Below, in pieces: positions 7,611 through 12,923 of a stretch of DNA of 12,923 bases. A program made the translations under genes and the position numbers. The notes under the pieces are model-generated. The model was not told the DNA's origin, did no database searches, and saw nothing but the letters and a program-made list of their open reading frames with translations. The first letter of the stretch is position 1. Each line of letters opens with the position of its first letter. Source of the stretch: Clostridiales bacterium (lineage in GTDB: Bacteria > Bacillota > Clostridia > Oscillospirales > QAMX01); assembly GCA_016303065.1 (NCBI GenBank), contig JAEDMJ010000049.1, forward strand, positions 1-12,923, written 5' to 3'.

Positions 7611-7821
7611 TTGATGTTCTCCTCTCTTATGACACCGGAAAGAAGCTCTGGCCCTTCGGTGTACGGTTTTCTGAGTTCTGAAAGAAGGCTGGCGCAGAAG
7701 TTTTCAAGGGCGGCTCGGCGTTCCCGGGCAAAAGGGTCAAAGCGCCTTGAGAGCCTGAAAAAAAGGAAAGACATGATCGACGCATATAATTCTTTAAAAG
7801 GCGGAAGTCTTTTTCGGTCAT
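7607..7821 (-). pseudogene. Small gene apparently frameshifted at a T7 homopolymer
   Basis: On the minus strand an ATG at 7821 has GGAG (7829-7832) 7 nt upstream and begins MTEKDFRLLKNYMRRS. In that frame the sequence after seven T (plus-strand A7, 7758-7764) becomes low-complexity and Pro/Ser-rich. In the -1 frame the sequence after the T-run reads like a protein (FDPFARERRAALENFCASLL, then a charged end in REENIK) and stops at 7607, overlapping the next gene's start as ATGA. One extra T would join the halves into a 71-residue protein. The downstream frame alone has an ATG at 7774 (55 residues) but no ribosome site. It could be a real indel, a sequencing or assembly error, or slippage. I do not recognise the family. 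Confidence 0.4.
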
Positions 7822-7844
7822 ACGCTTTCTCCGATCATGTCTTT
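7767..7844. repeat. Perfect 13-bp inverted repeat, 52-nt spacer
   Basis: AAAGACATGATCG (7767-7779) and CGATCATGTCTTT (7832-7844) are exact reverse complements. On the minus strand the second arm is followed by CC and seven T, so the pair could fold into a large-loop attenuator or terminator after the DUF4965 gene. It could also hide or expose the GGAG site of the small broken gene, which touches the first arm. An operator pair or the ends of a tiny element are other options. Confidence 0.5.
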
Positions 7845-7875
7845 AATGATTTTTTGTATTCTGTTTTTTGTCCGG

Positions 7876-9759
7876 TCAGCGGACTCGCATTTTTCCGGAA
7901 GCGTCGAGCAGCCGGATAAAGAGGCCGCCCTGGACCGTGCGGTGCTGGAATCCCACCTTTGCGGCGGAGACCGTGTCGTACCAGTCGGTCATGGGAACGC
8001 GGCTCTCGCTTTCGTGGTACGCAAGCCACAGCGGAGCGACGGCAGCTTCAAAATCTTCCTTTGAATCCAAAAGCGCCGCCGTCCAGACCAGCCAGTCGGA
8101 CTTGGTATAGTCCGCGCGGTTGTCAAGGGGCAGACCGTATTTGTTCGTGTGGGCAGGATAGGACTTGAGTTCGTTTTCGAGTGTTTCCCTCCCGAAGATA
8201 TTTGTGCCCCAGAGCTTATCCCAGACGGCGTTGTATTTCATGCTGAAGGTGCCGGGGCGGTCAAAAGCAAGGCGGAGGCTTCCGTCCCCGTTGGAGGCGC
8301 GGCAGGCAAAATCGGCCGCCATTTCCCGGGCGAGAGAAAGTTTTGAATTTCCCTCATCTTCGCGTCCGAGCATCCTGTATATGAGACCGAGCGCCGCTAT
8401 ACCCATGATCGCCTTGATGCTCAGGTTGCAGTTGTGGGCAAGGTGTCCGGCGAAGTCGTCGGTGCAGAGCTGGTTTTCCGGATCGCTTCCGAAGCGCTCG
8501 AGGTATATCTCCCAGTTTTCGAGAAGGCTGAGGTTTTCGGCGGCAAAGGCGGGCGTTCCCTCGGCGACGGCAACGGCGGCGGCCATGATCAGCATGTTTC
8601 CGCACTCTTCGACCGGCATCTGGTTCTCGGGCTTGCAGCCGGCATAGACCTGGCCGTTGAGGTGGGGATAGCATCCGGCGTCGTGGGGGGCAAAATCGAA
8701 GCCCCATCCGTCTGAACGGGCGAATCTGAATATGGGACGCATCATGCCTTCCACGAGTTCGGGGTTATAGAGCAGGAACATCGGAACGGAGGGATAGCTG
8801 ACGTCCACAGTGGCCGCGCAGCCGTTTGAAAAACATTCCTTTGATATATAGAGAAGATTCCCGTCGCCGTCGCAGACGAGCTTGTGGGCGGCGCAGACCT
8901 GACGGTAGGCAAGGCTCAGCAGCTCGGCGTATTTTTCGCCGCCGCACTCTGAGGCGGACAGGAAGAGCTTTGAAGAAAACTCTTCGCAGCGGGCAAGGAG
9001 CGCATCGGCGCCGGCGAAAGTTTTTTCGATCTCGGAAAGAATGCTCCCGCCGCGGCGGTTCCAGAAAGAGCGGAGACGCTCCCCGAAATAGACGACGCTT
9101 TCGACGTCGTCGTAGGCAAAGGTGAAGACCGCCCCGCCGGAGGGAACGGCGCGGCTGACATACACATAAGTCATGCCGTCGTTTTCCGTTCCGGTCGTTC
9201 CCGCGTCGGAAGATATGTAGAAATATCCCCAGTCGATGCGTATGTCGTCGCCGCATTTTTCAAGAACGGGCTGGGAAAGGCTTCCCATTTTTGCCGAGAC
9301 GATGCCGTTGTGCTCAAGGCATTCGGCAAAAACGCCGTCTTCGCCGGCCCTGTCAAGACAGATCTCCTCCGACACGGATATCCGCGCGGAAACGTCGTGG
9401 GATTTCCCGTCGAGCGCGCGCCAGGAAAGCTTCAAAATGTTGACCGGACGTGTAAAAAGTGCCAGATCGTCCGGGAATAAGGGCGCGGCAAATTCCGCGG
9501 AAAGCTCAATGCCGGCTCCGGCAAACGTGTATTTCGTGGAAAGCGCGCTGACGCTGAGCCCCGTCTGGCCGAGGGCGGGAAGATCGCCGCTGCCGATAAA
9601 GCGGAAGTCCGCTCCGTCGACGGTGACGACGCCGCGTATTGTGTTGTTTTTTCCCGTCCAGTGGACGGTCGAGGCGTCGGTAAGCCTGTCGGAGGGGGAC
9701 CAAACGGAAAAATACGGGTCGACTGTTATGAGAGGGACGCTCGGCGGTCGAAGCTTCAT
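7876..9759 (-). CDS. Glutaminase A-like (DUF5127/DUF4965/DUF1793) protein
   Basis: A 627-residue protein of the family named after fungal glutaminase GtaA. Expected segments occur in order: ITVDPYFSVWSPSDRLTD (11-28); a beta-rich middle (DUF5127-like, about 60-270); CYPHLNGQVYAG (363-374), ENQMPVEECGNMLIMAAA (378-395) and DDFAGHLAHN (434-443), typical of the DUF4965 helical barrel; then YNAVWDKLWGTNIF (509-522) and YGLPLDNRADYTKSDW (541-556), typical of DUF1793. Glutamine hydrolysis is known for fungal members, but many bacterial ones sit among glycoside hydrolases and have no assigned role; this context favours a carbohydrate-linked job. The start at 9759 is set by GAGGAGA on the minus strand about 8 nt upstream; a 44-residue N-terminal extension to 9891 would cross the promoter. 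No signal peptide. It is the first gene of the minus-strand set. Confidence 0.85.
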   Translation of the reverse strand: MKLRPPSVPLITVDPYFSVWSPSDRLTDASTVHWTGKNNTIRGVVTVDGADFRFIGSGDLPALGQTGLSVSALSTKYTFAGAGIELSAEFAAPLFPDDLALFTRPVNILKLSWRALDGKSHDVSARISVSEEICLDRAGEDGVFAECLEHNGIVSAKMGSLSQPVLEKCGDDIRIDWGYFYISSDAGTTGTENDGMTYVYVSRAVPSGGAVFTFAYDDVESVVYFGERLRSFWNRRGGSILSEIEKTFAGADALLARCEEFSSKLFLSASECGGEKYAELLSLAYRQVCAAHKLVCDGDGNLLYISKECFSNGCAATVDVSYPSVPMFLLYNPELVEGMMRPIFRFARSDGWGFDFAPHDAGCYPHLNGQVYAGCKPENQMPVEECGNMLIMAAAVAVAEGTPAFAAENLSLLENWEIYLERFGSDPENQLCTDDFAGHLAHNCNLSIKAIMGIAALGLIYRMLGREDEGNSKLSLAREMAADFACRASNGDGSLRLAFDRPGTFSMKYNAVWDKLWGTNIFGRETLENELKSYPAHTNKYGLPLDNRADYTKSDWLVWTAALLDSKEDFEAAVAPLWLAYHESESRVPMTDWYDTVSAAKVGFQHRTVQGGLFIRLLDASGKMRVR

Positions 9760-9799
9760 TTTTTTACTCTCCTCGAAAATTTTTTCAGAATATTGCCTG

Positions 9800-9809
9800 T
9801 TATTAATAA
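9800..9809. repeat. 10-bp palindrome at the minus-strand transcription start
   Basis: TTATTAATAA is a perfect palindrome lying just downstream of the minus-strand -10 box, at the expected transcription start. A repressor bound here would block the glycosidase operon. The AT-rich composition makes chance possible. Confidence 0.3.
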
Positions 9810-9837
9810 TTATAGCTTTTGGGAGAGGAATTGTCAA
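9809..9837 (-). promoter_or_regulatory. Consensus sigma-A promoter of the glycosidase operon
   Basis: On the minus strand TTGACA (plus 9832-9837) is followed after exactly 17 nt by TATAAT (plus 9809-9814), a full consensus match. The predicted start near 9802 gives a leader of about 42 nt before the DUF4965 start at 9759. A promoter this strong probably needs a repressor; none of the carbohydrate type is encoded in the window. Confidence 0.92.
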
Positions 9838-9855
9838 CCTGGGAATACGCAGGGA

Positions 9856-9884
9856 TTTATTGAAAATCGATAAATTTTTATTGA
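9856..9884. repeat. Direct repeat TTTATTGA, 21-bp spacing, overlapping a -35 box
   Basis: TTTATTGA occurs at 9856-9863 and again at 9877-9884, 21 bp start to start or about two helical turns. The second copy overlaps the -35 box of the plus-strand promoter. Such same-face repeats often bind dimeric regulators; the YozG-like protein encoded by this transcript is a candidate for autoregulation. This is inference. Confidence 0.35.
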
Positions 9885-9909
9885 CAAACATGGATAGCTG
9901 TGATATACT
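9881..9909 (+). promoter_or_regulatory. Sigma-A promoter of the DUF2975/XRE/DUF4173 operon
   Basis: TTGACA (9881-9886) is followed after 17 nt by TATACT (9904-9909), one base from the full consensus. The predicted start near 9916 gives a 5' leader of about 24 nt. It is divergent to the glycosidase promoter, with the two -35 boxes about 43 bp apart. Confidence 0.9.
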
Positions 9910-9923
9910 GGCTCCAGAGGAAA

Positions 9924-9930
9924 AAGGAGG
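9924..9930 (+). promoter_or_regulatory. Shine-Dalgarno that fixes a TTG start
   Basis: AAGGAGG lies 9 nt before the TTG at 9940. The nearest in-frame ATG (9955) has no ribosome site, so the TTG is preferred. Confidence 0.85.
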
Positions 9931-9939
9931 GAATTTTGT

Positions 9940-10407
9940 TTGAAGTTCAACGGAATGAAGCGGAGAATCATTTTTTCACAGATTTTGACATGGCTCCTGC
10001 TGGCGGGGCTTGCGGTTTTGGCGGCGGCGCTTCCGTGGCTGCTGACGTTTTACGTGGGGAGTCATATTTCCCCCGATTCTTACGCGGCGGCGGAAAACTT
10101 CGGAGCGGTGCTTGCCCTTTGCTACTGCGCGCTGGTTCCGGCGTTTGCGGCGGACGGGCTGATGCTGTGGCTTTTGAGGCGCGTCAAAAGGGGTCTGATC
10201 TTTGTGTCGCCCAGCGCGATGGTCATACAGCTTATCGCCGTATGCTGCTTTGCGGAGTGCGCCGTATTTGTGCTGTTTTCGATGTATTTTCTCATTTCCC
10301 TGGGCATCGCCTTTGCGGCGCTGTTCCTCGGAATTGCGCTTTTGGTCGTCTCCGACGTGGTCGCCGTGGGCGCGGAAATAAAGACGGAAAACGACTACAC
10401 CGTCTAA
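9940..10407 (+). CDS. DUF2975 family membrane protein
   Basis: A 155-residue hydrophobic protein with four predicted membrane helices (about 14-38, 53-80, 94-112 and 113-143) and a short charged tail. The basic loop RRVKRGLIFVSPSAM (80-94) between helices 2 and 3, and its partner gene, match the DUF2975 family, whose Bacillus subtilis member YoaS is encoded beside the regulator YozG. Function is unknown; the constant pairing with a small XRE regulator suggests that it senses or tethers that regulator at the membrane. It starts with TTG after a strong AAGGAGG. It is the first gene after a near-consensus promoter, and the regulator follows after 14 bp. Confidence 0.8.
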   Translation: MKFNGMKRRIIFSQILTWLLLAGLAVLAAALPWLLTFYVGSHISPDSYAAAENFGAVLALCYCALVPAFAADGLMLWLLRRVKRGLIFVSPSAMVIQLIAVCCFAECAVFVLFSMYFLISLGIAFAALFLGIALLVVSDVVAVGAEIKTENDYTV

Positions 10408-10421
10408 AAGCGGGGGAAAAG

Positions 10422-10631
10422 ATGATTGTTTTGAACCTCGACGTCATGCTGGCAAAGCGAAAGATGTCCCTCGGGGAGCTTTCGGAAAAAGTGGGAATAA
10501 CTCTGGCAAACCTTTCGATACTCAAGACCAACAAGGCAAAGGCAATTCGTTTTTCGACACTCGACGCCATATGCCGAGCTTTGGACTGTGAGGCGGGGGA
10601 CATAATCGAATACCGAAAAGACGAAGAATGA
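10422..10631 (+). CDS. YozG-like Cro/CI (XRE) family transcriptional regulator
   Basis: A 69-residue protein that is almost entirely one XRE-type helix-turn-helix domain: MSLGELSEKVGITLANLSIL (15-34) holds the turn and recognition helices, followed by STLDAICRALDCEAGDIIEY. Length, the MIVLNLDVMLAKR start and the DUF2975 neighbour match YozG-type regulators. It probably binds DNA as a dimer and may control its own operon, perhaps through the direct repeat over the promoter. The ATG at 10422 follows a GGGGGA site; an open frame continues upstream but overlaps the DUF2975 gene and is unlikely to be translated. It has no sensor domain of its own. Confidence 0.88.
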   Translation: MIVLNLDVMLAKRKMSLGELSEKVGITLANLSILKTNKAKAIRFSTLDAICRALDCEAGDIIEYRKDEE

Positions 10632-10634
10632 TTC

Positions 10635-10656
10635 TTGAAAACTGGGGACTTTTCAA
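10635..10656. repeat. 7-bp inverted repeat between regulator and DUF4173 gene
   Basis: TTGAAAA (10635-10641) and TTTTCAA (10650-10656) flank an 8-nt CTGGGGAC loop in the 52-bp gap. It has no T-tract on the plus strand, so it is not an evident terminator for this operon. It might be an operator or an mRNA-processing or pausing hairpin. Confidence 0.25.
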
Positions 10657-10683
10657 AAAAGAATGTTTGAAAGGGTGAAGACA

Positions 10684-12312
10684 ATGGAAAACAATGAATA
10701 CAGGGAATATGCGCCTTCGGCCTCTGAGACCGCGGAAAACGGCGCGGAAACCCGGGACGAAGCGGCGTTTTCCGCGGCGGCCTTGGGTGTGCCGCCGCAG
10801 AAAACGGGCCGGGTGTTCTCTGCCGGGGAGACGGCGGCGGCATGGATCGCGCTGATTGCGGGATATGCGCTGATGCGCGTTTTCCCGGCAAGCGGGCATC
10901 CTCTCGGAGCGGCGGCCGTCGCCGCGTCAATGTATATACTTACGGCCGTGTTCGTGCTGACCCGGGGAAAAAAGCTCTCCGCACGCGATATCCTTTTCCC
11001 GGTAGCGGCGGTCATACTGTCGGCGGGATATATTACGACGTCGGTGCCGATTCTGAAAACGCTGATTTCCCTTTGGTGCGCCGTGTCGTATGTTTATTGG
11101 ACGTACTGCGCTCTTGCGGGCTCCGATGAGAGTTTTCCCGGCGAACTGGCCTTTTTCGACTTTATAAAGGCCGCGTTCATAATGCCGTTTTCGTCTTTTG
11201 GGTGCATATGGAAAGCGCTGTTTGCGAAAAAGAGCGGGCGCCGCGGGGGAAGGACGTTTGCCTGGATCCTTCTGGGGCTTGCCGTTGCGGTCGTTCCGAC
11301 GGCGGCGATAATCGCTCTTCTGTCCTATGACGAGGCGTTCACGGAGATACTCAGAAAAGTGACTGACTGGCCCTTTGGAAACCTTTTCTCCCATTTTCTG
11401 AGCGTTTTGTTCGGTGTTCCCGCGGCGATGTACATTTTCGGGCTTCTTATCTCAAGCGCGGACGGAAAGCACGGGAATATTCTGCGGGCTGACACATGCC
11501 GGAAAACGATCCGCGGAGTGCGCTTTGCGCCCGCGCCCCTTGGGGCTGCGGCGCTGACTCCCGCGCTTTTGGTTTACGCGGTGTTCTTTGTTTCGCAGAT
11601 AGATAATTACTGCATGGCGTTTTCGGGACAGAAGCCGGATGGGCTGATATATTCGGAATATGCCCGCGAGGGGTTCTTTGAGCTCTGCGCCGTCGCGGCG
11701 ATAAACGCCGTGCTGCTGCTTATTGCCGGAGTGTTCATGAAGAGAAACAGCGAAAAAGCGCCCCTTCTGAGGATATATGCCTCGCTCTATTCGGTGTTCA
11801 CGCTGGTGCTCATTGCCACGGCGGTCTCGAAGATGGTGCTTTACATCGGTGAATTCGGGCTTACGCGCCTGCGCGTTCTGACGTGCTGCTTCATGCTGCT
11901 GCTTGCCGTTTGCTTTGCGGCGGTGCTTTTGAAACAGTTTGTGCGGAAACTGAACCTTGTGGGCGTGATCGTCTGTGCGTCGGCGCTTTGCCTGGCGGCA
12001 GTGTCGCTGACGGACGTGGACGAACTGATCGCCGAATACAATGTGAACGCGTACCTCTCCGGGAACCTTGAAGAGGTGGATGTAGACCACTTTTACGACC
12101 TTGGGGACGGCGCCGTTCCCTCGGCGGTGAAGCTTGCGGATTCGGAAAACGCCGAAAGTGAGATCCGGAGCAGGGCGGAGGCGTATCTTGACGATATGGC
12201 GGAGCATTACGCTTCGGACGATGCAGGGATATTTTCCTGGAGCATCCCCCGGACAAAGGCGGAAGCGGCTCTCGAAAGAACGGGACGCCTTGAAAGGGAC
12301 GGCGGAAAGTGA
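10684..12312 (+). CDS. DUF4173/DUF4153-type polytopic membrane protein
   Basis: A 542-residue membrane protein. A polar, Glu/Ala-rich N-terminal tail (1-45) precedes roughly 10-12 hydrophobic segments (for example 51-67, 78-93, 104-120, 123-143, 192-213, 236-257, 288-304, 333-352, 362-383, 398-417, 424-441) and a soluble acidic C-terminal region (442-542). YSEYAREGFFEL (323-334) is the conserved feature I associate with DUF4173. Function is unknown; such proteins often lie next to DUF2975/XRE pairs in Firmicutes, suggesting a shared membrane-signalling or envelope role. The ATG at 10684 is chosen because AAGGGTG (10671-10677) lies 6 nt upstream; an in-frame ATG at 10663 has poorer spacing. 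It is the last gene of the operon, ending before a strong terminator. Confidence 0.75.
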   Translation: MENNEYREYAPSASETAENGAETRDEAAFSAAALGVPPQKTGRVFSAGETAAAWIALIAGYALMRVFPASGHPLGAAAVAASMYILTAVFVLTRGKKLSARDILFPVAAVILSAGYITTSVPILKTLISLWCAVSYVYWTYCALAGSDESFPGELAFFDFIKAAFIMPFSSFGCIWKALFAKKSGRRGGRTFAWILLGLAVAVVPTAAIIALLSYDEAFTEILRKVTDWPFGNLFSHFLSVLFGVPAAMYIFGLLISSADGKHGNILRADTCRKTIRGVRFAPAPLGAAALTPALLVYAVFFVSQIDNYCMAFSGQKPDGLIYSEYAREGFFELCAVAAINAVLLLIAGVFMKRNSEKAPLLRIYASLYSVFTLVLIATAVSKMVLYIGEFGLTRLRVLTCCFMLLLAVCFAAVLLKQFVRKLNLVGVIVCASALCLAAVSLTDVDELIAEYNVNAYLSGNLEEVDVDHFYDLGDGAVPSAVKLADSENAESEIRSRAEAYLDDMAEHYASDDAGIFSWSIPRTKAEAALERTGRLERDGGK

Positions 12313-12327
12313 AAATTGCCTGAACGA

Positions 12328-12366
12328 AAAAACTGCGGCAGCGGGAAAAACGCTGTTGCAGTTTTT
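12328..12366 (+). terminator. Intrinsic terminator after the DUF4173 gene
   Basis: A 16-bp stem (12328-12343 with 12351-12366), including two G-U pairs, closes a GGAAAAA loop and ends in five T, then CTTT. It starts 15 bp after the DUF4173 stop. The flanking A-run may also let it work on the minus strand. Confidence 0.88.
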
Positions 12367-12384
12367 CTTTGTCTGTGCTAAAAT
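12356..12384 (+). promoter_or_regulatory. Promoter of the UroD-like gene, overlapping the terminator
   Basis: TTGCAG (12356-12361) is followed after 17 nt by TAAAAT (12379-12384), preceded by TGC as an extended -10. The -35 box lies in the 3' arm of the preceding terminator stem. The predicted start near 12391 gives a leader of about 36 nt. Confidence 0.6.
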
Positions 12385-12426
12385 TGACCCGTACACAACG
12401 AATGACGAGAGGTGAATAAAAAGCAG

Positions 12427-12923
12427 ATGACCGAGAGAGAGCGCTTTATAAAAACTTTGCGCCGCGAAAAAATCGGCGGACGGGTTCCGACCTTTGAGCT
12501 TGTGTTTTACCTTACCATGGAGGCCTTCGGAAAGGTGCATCCGGATCACAGATCGTATCACCAGTGGAAGCAGATGAGCCGCGCCGAGCAGAATCTGCAC
12601 ATCAACGACATAGCCGACCTCCACATTGCAACGGCGCGCCGGTACCACCACAGCGCGATTTTCCTTCACTCGAATCCGAGCGATCTGGAGACCCAGATTC
12701 GCCTTTTTGAAGCCGTCCGCGAAAAAAGCGGGGACGAATTCTTTCTCATGGTTCACGGAGACCCGACTTTCCCGATGCCCGACGGAGATCACATGATCGA
12801 TTTCAGCGTGCGCATGTATGAGGAGACCGACGAACTCAAGGCAGAGGCAGAGAAGAGTACCGCCTATTGGATCAACTACGCCGAGACGCTTGACCGCCGC
12901 GGACACCTTATCGACGGGTTTGC
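12427..12923 (+). CDS. Uroporphyrinogen decarboxylase-like (UroD/MtaA superfamily) protein, 3' partial
   Basis: The first 165 residues of a protein cut by the window edge; the frame is open to 12923. The start MTERERFIKTLRREK followed by RVPTFEL matches the N-terminus of the UroD-like superfamily, where a helix leads into a TIM barrel. Later AYWINYAETLDRRG resembles the helix before the next barrel strand. Members of this non-haem branch are mostly corrinoid- or coenzyme M-linked methyltransferases or of unknown role; haem synthesis is unlikely because no haem genes are near. AGAGGTGA lies about 11-12 nt before the ATG, slightly long; an in-frame GTG at 12412 overlaps that site and is less likely. 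It has its own promoter overlapping the preceding terminator. Its substrate is unknown. Confidence 0.75.
   Translation, partial: MTERERFIKTLRREKIGGRVPTFELVFYLTMEAFGKVHPDHRSYHQWKQMSRAEQNLHINDIADLHIATARRYHHSAIFLHSNPSDLETQIRLFEAVREKSGDEFFLMVHGDPTFPMPDGDHMIDFSVRMYEETDELKAEAEKSTAYWINYAETLDRRGHLIDGF

Noticed and set aside
7795..7875. A short frame ending IQKIIKDMIGESV just after the DUF4965 stop, overlapping the next ATG
   Set aside because: It has no start codon with a ribosome site and overlaps the end of the DUF4965 gene only as a shadow frame. It is too short to support.
7611..7919. Plus-strand frame of 102 residues in the gap after the DUF4965 gene
   Set aside because: No ribosome site and no family likeness; it overlaps the end of the DUF4965 gene. 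The minus-strand reading of the gap looks more coding-like.
7876..9759. Calling this protein a glutaminase outright
   Set aside because: Only the family name supports it. The genomic context is carbohydrate breakdown and bacterial members lack a clear assignment.
9760..9891. 44-residue N-terminal extension of the DUF4965 protein, or a signal peptide within it
   Set aside because: The extension would be translated from sequence containing the consensus promoter, so the mRNA would not include it. A good ribosome site precedes 9759.
9900..10631. A 243-residue plus-strand frame covering the DUF2975 gene and ending as the XRE regulator
   Set aside because: Its first part is Arg/Gly-rich and is the shadow of the DUF2975 gene. 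Its ATG at 9900 overlaps the -10 region of the promoter and has no ribosome site. The regulator has its own start at 10422.
11452..12906. Long minus-strand frame (484 residues)
   Set aside because: It crosses two well-supported plus-strand genes, a strong terminator and a promoter. Its composition is rich in His, Arg and Lys as in shadow frames.
1..12923. CRISPR arrays, tRNA or rRNA genes, insertion sequences, phage or defence genes
   Set aside because: No regularly spaced repeats, cloverleaf-like sequences, transposase or integrase motifs, or defence families were seen on either strand.

Overview
The window looks like chromosome from a fairly GC-rich Gram-positive anaerobe, most likely a Clostridia (Oscillospirales or Christensenellales-like) gut or rumen bacterium. 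The signs are strong AAGGAGG-type ribosome sites, consensus sigma-A promoters with 17-bp spacers, intrinsic terminators with T-tracts, a TTG start, and families typical of Clostridia (DUF6472, the YozG/DUF2975 pair, a DUF4173-type membrane protein, a clostridial enoate-reductase-like flavoenzyme). No taxonomic marker is present, so this is inference. I see no tRNA, rRNA, CRISPR array or transposase.

Region 1 (2-4720, plus strand) is a probable catabolic operon. It holds the 3' part of an FMN/FAD/4Fe-4S enoate reductase-like enzyme, the large and small subunits of an aconitase X (AcnX) dehydratase, a 64-residue Cys-rich DUF6472 protein overlapping the small subunit by 4 bp, and a cytoplasmic right-handed beta-helix protein related to GH28. 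A dehydratase next to an enoate reductase suggests removal of a hydroxyl group as water followed by reduction of the double bond. The substrate cannot be read from the sequence. A strong hairpin at 4753-4792 ends this operon and also the one converging on it.

Region 2 (9759 down to 4806, minus strand) is a set of carbohydrate-active genes behind a fully consensus promoter: a glutaminase-A-like (DUF4965/DUF1793) protein, a sialidase-fold protein with an N-terminal FnIII-like domain, and a GH29 alpha-L-fucosidase. None has a signal peptide, so the set probably processes imported oligosaccharides in the cytoplasm; no transporter lies in the window. Between the first two genes is a 265-bp gap with a perfect 13-bp inverted repeat and a small gene that seems to be broken at a T7 homopolymer.

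Region 3 (9881-12366, plus strand) starts from a second consensus promoter, divergent to the first. It encodes a DUF2975 four-helix membrane protein (TTG start), a 69-residue YozG-like Cro/CI regulator and a large DUF4173-type membrane protein, then ends in a strong terminator. The next promoter overlaps that terminator and drives a uroporphyrinogen-decarboxylase-like gene that runs off the right edge.

The most interesting points are the AcnX/enoate reductase pairing, the atypical catalytic motifs in the GH28-like and sialidase-like proteins, and the homopolymer-broken small gene inside the glycosidase operon.
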